This document shows positions 48,412 through 56,210 of a DNA stretch of 64,000 nucleotides, piece after piece (position 1 is the stretch's first letter; every line of letters begins with the position of its first letter). This DNA is from Propionibacteriales bacterium (GTDB lineage Bacteria; Actinomycetota; Actinomycetes; Propionibacteriales; Nocardioidaceae). Under the pieces are notes generated by a model. That model was not told the DNA's origin, ran no database searches, and saw only the letters and a program-made list of their open reading frames with translations. The position numbers and the translations under genes are program-made. Location: NCBI GenBank assembly GCA_026392455.1, contig JAPLCB010000002.1, positions 62,001 to 126,000 on the forward strand, in the 5' to 3' direction.

Positions 48412-50790
48412 TTAACTACGCTGCGGCGCGTCCTTGACCGGGTCGGCGTACACCACGGAGTTCGACAGGTACACGGTCCCGTTGAAGTCGCTGCAGGTGA
48501 TCAGCACCAGTCGCCCCGCGCGCGTCTGGTCGAAGATCTCCTTCGCCGTCCGGGCCAGGACGTCCACCGGCACGTCGCGCACCTGACGGACGACGTAGTC
48601 GATGGTGCCCGCAGCGGTCCGGACCTTGATCTTGTCGCCGGGGACCAGCTTGCCGAGCTGGTCGAAGGCGCCACCGCCGGTGCTGACGGTGTGCCCGGTG
48701 ACGACCGCCGAACCTGCCGCCGAGCCGACCCCGGATCCCTCCTGCCACCAACCCAGGATCTGCGGGTTGTTCGGCGGCAGCAGCGACCCTGACTGGCCGC
48801 TGATCGGCACCACCGACGAGTTCACCTTCAAGCGCGGGACGGTGACCTCGAGCGGGGTGCCAGCCGATCGCAGGCGCTTCCCGAGCAGCGGGTTGTCCGG
48901 CTTGGCGGTGACCGAGGGCTGCGGTTCCGGGGGGGCGATCGACGGCTCGACCGTCACCGGCGTCCTGGTCTGCTCCGGGACCGCCTCGGCGAAGAGGTCC
49001 GGGATCTGCGGGACGGCCCAGGGCAGTGCCACGCAGAGCGCCGCCACCGCGACCCAGGCCCCAATCCGGACGCCGCGGCGTCGGGCGGACTCGGGGAGTG
49101 GCTGGAGCCAGGCCTCGTCAACCTCGTGGAAGATCGGCGTTGGAAGCAGCGGGGGCGTCGGGAGGACCAGGTCCGGGTCAAGGTCGAAGACCGGCCGGAG
49201 CGTGGTGGGGGCGTCGTCGACGAGAATCGGGGGCGGGAGGACGACCAGGGGCGGGGTCAGCGCAGGCTCGGGGGCTTCTGCGGGCGGGTCTTCGTGGTTT
49301 CGAGACGGTTGCTGCGCAACCTCCTCAACCAGCACAGACGGGGCGACCTCCTCAGCGGGCAGAGAGGTGGCGACCTCCTCAGCGGGCAGGGGGGTGGAAA
49401 CGTCCTCAGCCGGCAGGGGGGTGGCAACCTGATCAACCGGCAGGCGGTCGAGGGGCTCGATGTCGGGCTGGACCTCTGCGGCCCGCGCCGCGGAGTCGGC
49501 CGGGACGACGTACGTGGTCAACGGGCGCACTGGCTCCTGGCCCGGAATCGGGAGCGGGAGCTTCGCGAGCAGGACGCGTCCCGAAGGCTCGGGAGGCAGA
49601 ACCGGGTCGAGCTTCGGTGTCGGCTCCGCAACGTCCAGCCCGTGCGCGGGGGAGGCGGGGGTAGCGATGGGATCGGTAGCCGGTTCGTCTGGGAGGTTTC
49701 GAGACGGTTGCTGCGCAACCTCCTCAACCAGCAGAGACGGGGCGGCGTCCTCAACCGGCAGAGGGGTGGCGACGTCCTCGACCGGCGGAGTGGTGGGGGG
49801 CTCGGCGGGATCGATGTCGGCCTGGACCTCCGCGAACTCGGCCGCGGCGTCCGGCGGGACGACGTACGTCGTCAGCGGAGGCGCGGGCTCCAGGTCCGGT
49901 GCTGGCTCCGCAATCACGGAGGCTTCGGGGGATTCGAGGGCTGCTGCGGGCGGCTCGACGGGGTTTCGAGACGGTTGCTGCGCAACCTCCTCAACCAGCA
50001 GAGACGTGGCAATCTCCCCAACCGGCAGAGAGGTGGCGACCTCCTCTACCAGCAGAGACGGGGCAACCTCCCCAACCGGCACGGGGGTGGCAACGTCCTC
50101 AACCGGCACCGGCTTCGGACGCCGCCGCCAGCGACGTCCGGCCGGCTTCTTCTCCGGCGGCGCGCCCGCGGGAGGTGCGCCGGCTTCGTCGTCCGGGGTC
50201 CAGTTCCACAAGCGGCCCACCGGGACGCCGTTCTCGTCGACCGCGGCCTCCGGGACCACGTCGCGGATGACGTCCTGGACGAGGTCGGCCAGGGTTGCCG
50301 CGGGAGCTGGCTCGGGTGCGGACCAGAGGACGCCGACGGGGGTGGGGGGGTTCGCTGGGGGTGGGGGGTTTCGAGGCAGGCCCGAGGGGGCCTGCTCCTC
50401 AACCAGCAGAGGCGCGGTCTCCGAGGGGGCCTGCTCCTCAACCAGCAGAGACGCGGTCTCCGAGGGGGCCTGCTCCTCAACCAGCAGAGGCACGGTCTCC
50501 GAGGGGGCCTGCTCCTCGACCAGCAGGGACGCGGTCTCCGAGGGGCCCTGTTCCTCGACCAGCAGGGGCGCGGTCTCCGAGGGGCCCTGTTCCTCGACCG
50601 GCAGCGGCGGGGCGGGGGGTGGCCGATCGCCGGGGGCCGGGGGAGTCCAGGACCAGAGCTTGCCGAGCGGCTCAGGGTCGCCAGCGGCAGCCAGGGGAGT
50701 CGTTACCGGCGCAGCCGGGGTCGCCACAGCGCTGGGGCTCCCGTTCCTGGGAACCTCAGCGCTTCCTCCCCGCTTCTTGCGCCGCGCCAT
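48412..50790 (-). CDS. Sortase-like membrane protein with a ~575-residue repetitive N-terminus
   Basis: This 792-residue protein ends in a class F-like sortase domain (residues about 630-792), with VVTGHTVSTGG (His700) and LVLITCSDFNG (Cys766). One membrane helix lies at about 576-592, so residues 1-575 should be cytosolic. That part is low-complexity. It holds LLVEEQAPSETA-type units five or more times, then LLVEEVAQQPSRN three times, and variants such as PLPAEEVATSLP. The DNA of these units is the dispersed family A repeat. No Arg follows Cys766 until residue 791, so the usual catalytic Arg position appears to be Leu/Ser (VYLSNSVV). A C-terminal LWSWTP/LWNWTP motif also recurs in the N-terminal part. 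It lies next to a candidate substrate gene and the pilus operon. Confidence 0.82.
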   Translation of the reverse strand: MARRKKRGGSAEVPRNGSPSAVATPAAPVTTPLAAAGDPEPLGKLWSWTPPAPGDRPPPAPPLPVEEQGPSETAPLLVEEQGPSETASLLVEEQAPSETVPLLVEEQAPSETASLLVEEQAPSETAPLLVEEQAPSGLPRNPPPPANPPTPVGVLWSAPEPAPAATLADLVQDVIRDVVPEAAVDENGVPVGRLWNWTPDDEAGAPPAGAPPEKKPAGRRWRRRPKPVPVEDVATPVPVGEVAPSLLVEEVATSLPVGEIATSLLVEEVAQQPSRNPVEPPAAALESPEASVIAEPAPDLEPAPPLTTYVVPPDAAAEFAEVQADIDPAEPPTTPPVEDVATPLPVEDAAPSLLVEEVAQQPSRNLPDEPATDPIATPASPAHGLDVAEPTPKLDPVLPPEPSGRVLLAKLPLPIPGQEPVRPLTTYVVPADSAARAAEVQPDIEPLDRLPVDQVATPLPAEDVSTPLPAEEVATSLPAEEVAPSVLVEEVAQQPSRNHEDPPAEAPEPALTPPLVVLPPPILVDDAPTTLRPVFDLDPDLVLPTPPLLPTPIFHEVDEAWLQPLPESARRRGVRIGAWVAVAALCVALPWAVPQIPDLFAEAVPEQTRTPVTVEPSIAPPEPQPSVTAKPDNPLLGKRLRSAGTPLEVTVPRLKVNSSVVPISGQSGSLLPPNNPQILGWWQEGSGVGSAAGSAVVTGHTVSTGGGAFDQLGKLVPGDKIKVRTAAGTIDYVVRQVRDVPVDVLARTAKEIFDQTRAGRLVLITCSDFNGTVYLSNSVVYADPVKDAPQRS
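49296..50408. repeat. In-frame family A repeats inside the sortase-like gene
   Basis: Full copies of ggtttcgagacggttgctgc plus gcaacctcctcaaccagca occur at 49296-49334, 49695-49733 and 49962-50000. A variant with a gcaggcccgagggggcctgc stem occurs at 50367-50408. Between and beyond them are many 5' halves (cctcaaccagcagag), mostly 54 bases apart near 50400-50590. All are in the same frame and orientation. Confidence 0.9.
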
Positions 50791-50843
50791 GTCCTCACCC
50801 TGTACCGGAGGGATTCCCGTGCTCCCTCTGCTGCCCTAAAAGT

Positions 50844-50896
50844 AACGCTGGGAGCGACGTTGCGGAGAGTTAACTCCGAACGCCGCTCCCAGCGTT
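50844..50896. terminator. Large cruciform between the surface protein and sortase-like genes
   Basis: The perfect 13-base arms aacgctgggagcg and cgctcccagcgtt enclose a second stem cggag/ctccg around AGTTAA. It lies 22 bases after the surface protein stop and before the sortase-like gene start, so it is probably a terminator or processing site. The inner GAGTTAACTC motif recurs near 48400, at the other end of the sortase-like gene. Confidence 0.7.
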
Positions 50897-50918
50897 GCTA
50901 CTTCAGTGCTGTGCTAGA

Positions 50919-52004
50919 TCAGCTGCGAACCCGTCGGGCCGAGCCGATGCCGAAGGCACCAGCCATGACCATCAGAGCCATACCGCTCACCAGCAGGGCC
51001 AGGCCCTGCTCGCCGCGGAGGTCCTGAGCGGAGACCAGACCGGACTCGACAACCGTCGGGGTGATGATCGGGTCCGGCGGGTTGACGATGGTGCAACCGA
51101 CGATCGGGCTACCGAAGGTGTGCTCGAACTCCTGCGTGAGCGACTCGTCGTCGAAGGTGAAGCCTTCGTTCGCCGTCGCCGTGTAGACGACCGACTCACC
51201 CGCAGCAACGGTGCCGGAGGTCAACTCGACCGTGGCGTCGGCCTCGGTCACCTCGGCGCCCGGGGTGTTGTCGTTCGCGCAGCTCGGGTCGATGAAGCTG
51301 ACCGAAGCGGAGGCGATGCCCGGAGGGTTGGTCTCGGCGCACGGCGGGACGTTCGGGTCGATCTCGTCGTCGAACGAGAACTCGAAGTCCTGCGTGGTCG
51401 CGCCACCGGCGAACTCGGCGTCGTTGATCGCGGTCGCGGTGATCACGAGGTCCGAACCCGGAGTCGCTTCGCCGGACTTGATCGAGAACTCGACGTTCTT
51501 GCCCTCGGCGTCGTACTCGGCGCGGTCGGGGAACTCGCAGGTCGGACCGAAGAAGTCGACCTCGGCGAACGCCAGCGGGACCTCCGGCGGGCTGACTTCG
51601 CCCTCACAGGTGGCCTCGGTGATGACACCGTCGTAGGTGTGCTTGACGCCGTCGCTGTCGACGTAGTCGCCGATGCGGTCCTTCTTCAGGTCGCCGGCCT
51701 CGTGCTCAACCCCGTTGAAGGTGCCGTCGTTCTGCCACTTCTTGTTCGGGTCCTCACGGTGCATCAGGTGACCCTTGAACTTCGTCGAGTCGTCGTCGAC
51801 GGTGATGAAGATGAAGGGGTTGCTGTCGGAGCTCGTGGCGTGGCAGACATTCACCGGAGTGTGTCCTTCGCCCTTCACGGCTGCGTTCGCCGGCGAGGCG
51901 ACCATCAGCGCGACGCCGCTGGACATCACCAGCAGGCCGGATACGCCGAAGGCCGTTGCCAGGCGACGGAGCGTCGTCTTCTTTGGTGCGTGTGACCGCT
52001 TCAT
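50919..52004 (-). CDS. Secreted surface protein with C-terminal anchor, candidate sortase substrate
   Basis: This 361-residue protein has a signal peptide (MKRSHAPKKTTLRRLATAFG, helix to about residue 40). It continues with VNVCHATSSDSNPFIFITVD, a motif common in actinobacterial wall proteins, and two Ig-like acidic repeats with paired cysteines (GPTCEF, PPCAET, PSCAND). The C-terminus is PTVVESGLVSAQ, a hydrophobic helix and the basic tail SARRVRS, as in sortase substrates, but without a canonical LPxTG. I chose ATG 52004 over the track 52043. The downstream sortase-like gene supports wall attachment, which remains an inference. Confidence 0.8.
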   Translation of the reverse strand: MKRSHAPKKTTLRRLATAFGVSGLLVMSSGVALMVASPANAAVKGEGHTPVNVCHATSSDSNPFIFITVDDDSTKFKGHLMHREDPNKKWQNDGTFNGVEHEAGDLKKDRIGDYVDSDGVKHTYDGVITEATCEGEVSPPEVPLAFAEVDFFGPTCEFPDRAEYDAEGKNVEFSIKSGEATPGSDLVITATAINDAEFAGGATTQDFEFSFDDEIDPNVPPCAETNPPGIASASVSFIDPSCANDNTPGAEVTEADATVELTSGTVAAGESVVYTATANEGFTFDDESLTQEFEHTFGSPIVGCTIVNPPDPIITPTVVESGLVSAQDLRGEQGLALLVSGMALMVMAGAFGIGSARRVRS

Positions 52005-52313
52005 CGTGTTTACCCCAAGACTCTCTTTGATCGTTGTCCTCATGTGGCCCCCCGCGGCCGGTGAGTCCCCGTCCCCCTCATTGAGGACGAAAACCCGTCA
52101 TCCACGCTCGCTGAGCAGCGGTTGACTACCCATGACAACGCTGTGACCCCCATTCAGGCCACTCGCCTGTGTGACAGGTCTAGGCCAGGGAATGTCCACA
52201 AGCCCCTATTTGGGCGTAAATGTCTGAATCATGAGGGATATCAGCGTCCGGTCAGACAGATTTGTCACACGCCTGTCGCTCGCGTCATCGGAGCTGACTG
52301 AGAGTGTGGGGTC
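52005..52313. other. 309-base intergenic region between divergent genes
   Basis: This gap separates the surface protein gene (minus) from the DUF1330-like gene (plus) and must hold both promoters. I see no tRNA, riboswitch or convincing ORF. GGTTGACTACCCATGACAAC (about 52114) contains a -35-like TTGACT on the plus strand, but no good -10 follows. Confidence 0.4.
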
Positions 52314-52601
52314 ATGACTGCGTACTGGATCAGCATCTACCAAGAGATCACCGACGAGGCCAAGCTCACCGCGTACGCCGAGCTCGCCGGGCCCGCGCTC
52401 CTCGGTGCGGGCGGCACGTTCCTGGCGCGCGGCCTCCCCGAGGTCGCCTACGAGGCCGGCGAGAAGACCCGCACCGTCCTGATCCAGTTCGATTCCGTCG
52501 AGGCAGCCCGCGCCGCTCACGACAGTCCCGCTTACCAGAAAGCACTGGCGGCCTTGGGCGACGGCGCGGTGCGCGACATCCGGTTGGTGCCCGGGGTCTG
52601 A
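52314..52601 (+). CDS. DUF1330-family protein
   Basis: This 95-residue protein of the dimeric alpha/beta-barrel (DUF1330) type opens AYWISIYQEITDEAKLTAYA. It continues GTFLARGLPEVAYEAGEKTR and VLIQFDSVEAARAAHDSPAYQ, all standard for the family. The biochemical role of DUF1330 proteins is unsettled. It is a stand-alone gene followed by a bidirectional terminator. Confidence 0.88.
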   Translation: MTAYWISIYQEITDEAKLTAYAELAGPALLGAGGTFLARGLPEVAYEAGEKTRTVLIQFDSVEAARAAHDSPAYQKALAALGDGAVRDIRLVPGV

Positions 52602-52613
52602 CGGACCCTCGAA

Positions 52614-52668
52614 CCTGCAAAGCCCCACCCAGGAGCCGGAAACGACATCTCGGGTGGGGTTCTGCAGG
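52614..52668. terminator. Bidirectional hairpin terminator
   Basis: The arms cctgcaaagccccaccc and gggtggggttctgcagg pair almost perfectly around a 21-base loop between two convergent genes. Neither side has a long T run. Confidence 0.75.
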
Positions 52669-52693
52669 TCTGACCGGCGCTGCCGGTCGCCGA

Positions 52694-53299
52694 TCAGGCA
52701 GCCGGCGGCGGACCACCCGGACCACCACGCCCGCCCGGACCACCGTGGCCCAGCAGGTCGGCGTCGAACGCCTTCAGGACCGAGGTCTTGTCGGCCTCGG
52801 TCAGGGTGCCGGCCTTCACGGCGGCGTCCAGCCGGGTCACCAGGTCGGCGCGCTCCTGGGTCTTGTGCTCGGCACGGTCGGCGTCCGCGGCCTTCTGCGC
52901 CACCTCCAGAGCGGCCGTCACCTTGGCCTCGGACACGTTGAGCTTCGTGGCCAGGGCGGTGGCCAGGGCCTTCTGGTGGGCCGCCCGCTCCGCGTCCGTC
53001 GGCGGCGTTGGCCGGGTGCCGTCCGCCGGGGCGGCCGGCCTCAGGTCGGCGCGCACCGCGTCCAGGGCCGTCTGCACGGTGGCCTGCTTGATGCCGAGCT
53101 CGGTGGCCAGGGTCTTGGCCAGCTGCTCGTGGCGCTGCCCGCCCGGACGGTCCGGTAGCGTGCTGCTGGAGCTGCTGGAGCTGCTCTGGGCGGCAGCCGT
53201 CGTGGTGTCGGCGGACGCGATGGCGATACCGCCGACCGCGAGGCCGAGGCCCGCGATCCCGGCAGCGATGCCGTTGCGGGCACGGGACGAGCGATTCAT
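52694..53299 (-). CDS. Secreted Ala-rich helical protein with Gly/Pro C-terminus
   Basis: This 201-residue protein has a signal or anchor helix (about residues 8-27), a run of nine Ser, and two related helical repeats of about 50 residues (ATELGIKQATVQTALDAVRA and ATKLNVSEAKVTAALEVAQK). A short GGPGGRGGPGGPPP tail closes it. The repeats resemble helix-turn units of small putative peptidoglycan or DNA-binding exported proteins, but I cannot name a family. ATG 53299 has AGGAGG at good spacing. Confidence 0.75.
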   Translation of the reverse strand: MNRSSRARNGIAAGIAGLGLAVGGIAIASADTTTAAAQSSSSSSSSTLPDRPGGQRHEQLAKTLATELGIKQATVQTALDAVRADLRPAAPADGTRPTPPTDAERAAHQKALATALATKLNVSEAKVTAALEVAQKAADADRAEHKTQERADLVTRLDAAVKAGTLTEADKTSVLKAFDADLLGHGGPGGRGGPGGPPPAA

Positions 53300-53409
53300 G
53301 TTCTTCCTCCTGGGGAGTAGCGAGTTGATGCCTCTACCGTCCCCAGGGGTGCTGTCAACGCGCTGTGCTCGCAGCGTGGGTTGGCTGCGAGCCCGCAACC
53401 AACCCCGGA

Positions 53410-53583
53410 TCAGCCTGAGACGACCGGCCCGGTCGGGTCGAACGGCTCCGACGCCAGCTGTGCGAACACCGACCGCCAGGCAGCCAACGACTCCGGGTCG
53501 GCCAGCAACGTCGCCTCCAGGTCGTCGACGACCCGTTGCAGATCGCCGGGGGCAGGGTCGTCAGGGGGCCGGTTGCTCGACAT
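53410..53583 (-). CDS. 57-aa hypothetical protein downstream of the MFS exporter
   Basis: This hand-found ORF reads MSSNRPPDDPAPGDLQRVVD, then a helical stretch LADPESLAAWRSVFAQL, and ends GPVVSG. It overlaps the MFS gene by 23 bases on the same strand and so is probably translated from the same message. Length and composition are plausible for a small soluble partner. No family is recognised. Confidence 0.55.
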   Translation of the reverse strand: MSSNRPPDDPAPGDLQRVVDDLEATLLADPESLAAWRSVFAQLASEPFDPTGPVVSG

Positions 53584-54979
53584 GCACCGATCTTCCCCGG
53601 CCGCTCAAGCCGACCACCACGCCGGCCCCCAGGCAGATCCCGGCCAGCACCGCCAGCGACAGCTCCAGACCGAGCTCGTCGGCTCCGAAGACGTCCAGGA
53701 GAGCCACCGAGAGCGCCGAGCCCACCGAGAACCCGAGGTAGCGCAGCAACTGGTTGAACGCCATCGCACTGCCGGTCTCGGCAGCCGGCACCCGCGGCAC
53801 GATCAGCACCGCGAGCGAGGAGAAGGTGAAGCCGCTGCCCAGCCCCCCGATCGCCATCGAGGCCAGCACCTGCCACACCTCGCCGTGCCAGACCAGCAGG
53901 AAGAGCAGCGAGGAGGCGAAGACGGTGCACCCGATCGGCAGCAGTACGTGCGGGCCGAACCGCCGGCTCACCGAGCGCGCCACCCGGCTGCCGGAGACCG
54001 AGAAGATCGCGTACGGCAGCAGCACCAGCCCCGCCGCCGAGATCCCGCGGTCCAGCCCGAAGCCCGCCGAGCCGTCGGCCTGGACCACCAGCACGGCCAG
54101 GGTCAGCAGCCCGTACATGCCGATCCCGGCACAGAGCGCCACCGCGTTCGGCCCGGCAACACCCGGGCGTACCGCGAGCCGGAGGTCGACCAGCGGACTG
54201 GCCCGACGCCATGTGAACCAGACCCACGCCAGCAACCCGACAGCCCCGGCTGCGCCGAGCCCGAGGACTGCGGCCGAGTCCCACCCCCAACGGTCGCCCT
54301 GGCTGACCGCGAGCAGAACGGCGACCATGCCCGCCGAGAGCAGCAGCGCACCGGGCAGGTCCACCCGCTCGACCGCCTTCCCGGGCAGCGCCGGGATGTC
54401 CCGCCAGGCCGCGACCAGCGCGCAGCAGACCAGCAGGGCCCCGAACCAGTAGGCCCCGGCCAGTCCCAGGTGCTCGGCGACCGAGGCGGTCACCGGGTAG
54501 CCGAGGCCGGCCCCGGCCACGGTGCTGACCGAGAGCAGCGCCACCGCGGAGGTCAGGTCCTCGCCGCGGAAACGGTCCCGGGCGACCGCGAGCGCGAGCG
54601 GCAGCAGCCCGAGACCGACCCCCTGCAGGGCGCGGCCCGAGACCAGCGCGGCGTACCCGAGGGGGAGGGCCGAGAGCACGGCACCGGCCAGGACCACCCC
54701 GAGGCCGGCCAGGATGACCGGCCGCCGGGCGGACCCGGTCCCCAGCCGGCCGAGGATCGGCGTCACCACCGCCCCGACCAGCAGGGTCGCCGTCAGCGCC
54801 CACTGGGCCGCCGCCAGCGACACGTCGTACGACGCCGCGATGGCCGGGACCAGCGGGGCGCCCAGACTGCTGACCACCGCGGTGACCATCGTGATCAGGA
54901 CCAGGGTGCTGAGGAGCTGGCGGTCGCCGTGGAGCTGACGTGCCTCGAGGGGATCGCTGGGCTGGCGGGGCTCGGTCAT
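53561..54979 (-). CDS. MFS drug-type exporter (about 14 helices)
   Basis: This 472-residue transporter begins MTEPRQPSDPLEARQLHGD and shows the first-helix pattern TLVLITMVTAVVSSLGAPLV. Motif A/C-like stretches follow (LGRLGTGSARRPVIL and GRALQGVGLGLLPLALAVA), which are typical of the DHA2 multidrug group. I chose ATG 54979; the track start 55156 runs antisense into the neighbouring gene. The cargo is unknown. A 57-aa ORF overlaps its 3' end. Confidence 0.87.
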   Translation of the reverse strand: MTEPRQPSDPLEARQLHGDRQLLSTLVLITMVTAVVSSLGAPLVPAIAASYDVSLAAAQWALTATLLVGAVVTPILGRLGTGSARRPVILAGLGVVLAGAVLSALPLGYAALVSGRALQGVGLGLLPLALAVARDRFRGEDLTSAVALLSVSTVAGAGLGYPVTASVAEHLGLAGAYWFGALLVCCALVAAWRDIPALPGKAVERVDLPGALLLSAGMVAVLLAVSQGDRWGWDSAAVLGLGAAGAVGLLAWVWFTWRRASPLVDLRLAVRPGVAGPNAVALCAGIGMYGLLTLAVLVVQADGSAGFGLDRGISAAGLVLLPYAIFSVSGSRVARSVSRRFGPHVLLPIGCTVFASSLLFLLVWHGEVWQVLASMAIGGLGSGFTFSSLAVLIVPRVPAAETGSAMAFNQLLRYLGFSVGSALSVALLDVFGADELGLELSLAVLAGICLGAGVVVGLSGRGRSVHVEQPAP

Positions 54980-55049
54980 CCCCTCCAGGCTAATCGCGAC
55001 GCCCAGCCAGTCAGGTTTTTGGCAGCCGGACCTGGACACACTCCCGGTC

Positions 55050-55841
55050 ATGACGACGCAGGCAGCCGTACCGGCTCCGACCCGGACCTCCATCGCCGCC
55101 AAGGTTCCCGAGGTCTTCGCGACCTTCTGGGTGGTCAAGCTGCTCACCACCGGCATCGGCGAAGCGGGCTCGGACTACCTCGGCACGGTCAGCATCCCGC
55201 TGGCGGCGGTCGTCGGGATCGGCGGCTTCTTCCTCGCGCTCAACCTCCAGCTGCGGGCCGAGAGGTACCACCCGGTGCGCTACTGGGTGACGGTGCTGAT
55301 GGTGGCGCTGTTCGGCACGATGATCGCCGATGGCCCGCACGTCGCCCTGGGGACGCCGTACTACGTGGACTCGTGCCTCTACCTGGCCTTGCTGGTCGGA
55401 CTGCTGACCTGGTGGCGACGCAGCGAGGGCACCCTCTCGGTGCACTCGATCACCACGGCACGGCGGGAACGCTTCTACTGGGGCACGGTGCTGCTGACCT
55501 TCGGGCTCGGGACGGCGGTCGGGGACACCACCGCGATCGACCTGGGTCTCGGTTTCGTCTGGTCGATCGTGATCTTCGGGGTGCTGATCCTGGTCCCGCT
55601 GGTGCTGTGGCGCCGCGGCCTGGACGCGACGATCGCGTTCTGGGCGTCGTACGTGCTCACCCGGCCGCTGGGCGCCTCGGTCGCCGACTGGCTCGCCAAG
55701 CCGCACCACGAAGGTGGCCTCAGCTGGGGACTCGGGCCGGTCACCGGGCTCGGACTGCTTCTGTTCGCCGGGCTGGTCGGCTACCTGGTGGTCAGCCACA
55801 GCGACGAGGACCGTCACCCGAGCGGGCCTGCTGCTTCATAA
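55050..55841 (+). CDS. COG4705 integral membrane protein
   Basis: This 263-residue protein has about eight helices arranged as two related halves. The family signature KVPEVFATFWVVKLLTTGIG (then EAGSD) in the first half is echoed by FYWGTVLLTFGLGTAVGD in the second. COG4705 proteins are conserved membrane proteins without a firm function. The ATG at 55050 is 70 bases from the divergent MFS start. The TAA stop lies inside the left arm of the hipBA operator. Confidence 0.8.
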   Translation: MTTQAAVPAPTRTSIAAKVPEVFATFWVVKLLTTGIGEAGSDYLGTVSIPLAAVVGIGGFFLALNLQLRAERYHPVRYWVTVLMVALFGTMIADGPHVALGTPYYVDSCLYLALLVGLLTWWRRSEGTLSVHSITTARRERFYWGTVLLTFGLGTAVGDTTAIDLGLGFVWSIVIFGVLILVPLVLWRRGLDATIAFWASYVLTRPLGASVADWLAKPHHEGGLSWGLGPVTGLGLLLFAGLVGYLVVSHSDEDRHPSGPAAS

Positions 55842-55893
55842 TGTTTGGTATATGGTACTTTAACGGCTTTAAAGTACGGTCTGCGAAACATTA
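55839..55893. promoter_or_regulatory. Nested palindromic operator of hipBA
   Basis: Two inverted repeats share one centre at 55866: outer arms TAATGTTT (55839-55846) and AAACATTA (55886-55893), and inner arms GTACTTTAA (55855-55863) and TTAAAGTAC (55869-55877). The island is markedly AT-rich and ends 11 bases before the hipB start. HipB-type proteins bind such palindromes, so this is the probable autoregulatory site. The promoter must overlap it. Confidence 0.8.
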
Positions 55894-55904
55894 AGGAGGT
55901 CGCC

Positions 55905-56210
55905 GTGAGTGAGCGGAGGCCCGACTTCGACGCCGAGGATGCCCTGGTCCTCACCGGCGAGCGGCTCACGAACCTGAGGCTCCTCGCCCGGCTGACCCAG
56001 CAACAGGTTGCCGACCGCGCCGGTATTTCCCGCGGTGCGGTCATTCGCCTGGAGGCAGGCAAGCCCGGGCCGACCATGGACACGTTCTTCCGTGTCCTGA
56101 ACGCCCTGCACATCCTCGACGTGATCACGGACGCCCTCGACCCCCTGAAGACGCCGGTCGGGATCGCGCGCGCTGAGGAGACGATGCCGAAGCGAGTGCG
56201 GAAGGCCTGA
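55905..56210 (+). CDS. hipB: HipB-like Xre-family antitoxin/repressor
   Basis: This 101-residue protein has an Xre HTH (TQQQVADRAGISRGAVIRLE, about residues 32-51) followed by helices for dimerisation and a basic tail. GTG 55905 has AAGGAGG five bases ahead; the track start 55845 lies inside the operator. Its stop overlaps the hipA start (TGATG). By family it neutralises HipA and represses the operon. Confidence 0.9.
   Translation: MSERRPDFDAEDALVLTGERLTNLRLLARLTQQQVADRAGISRGAVIRLEAGKPGPTMDTFFRVLNALHILDVITDALDPLKTPVGIARAEETMPKRVRKA

Noticed and set aside
49296-50590. Possible CRISPR array or minisatellite outside coding sequence
   Set aside because: The repeats keep one open reading frame throughout and translate to a regular peptide, so they are coding.
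52005-52313. Riboswitch upstream of the surface protein gene
   Set aside because: I looked for conserved riboswitch cores (for example c-di-GMP, c-di-AMP, cobalamin) and found no convincing match.
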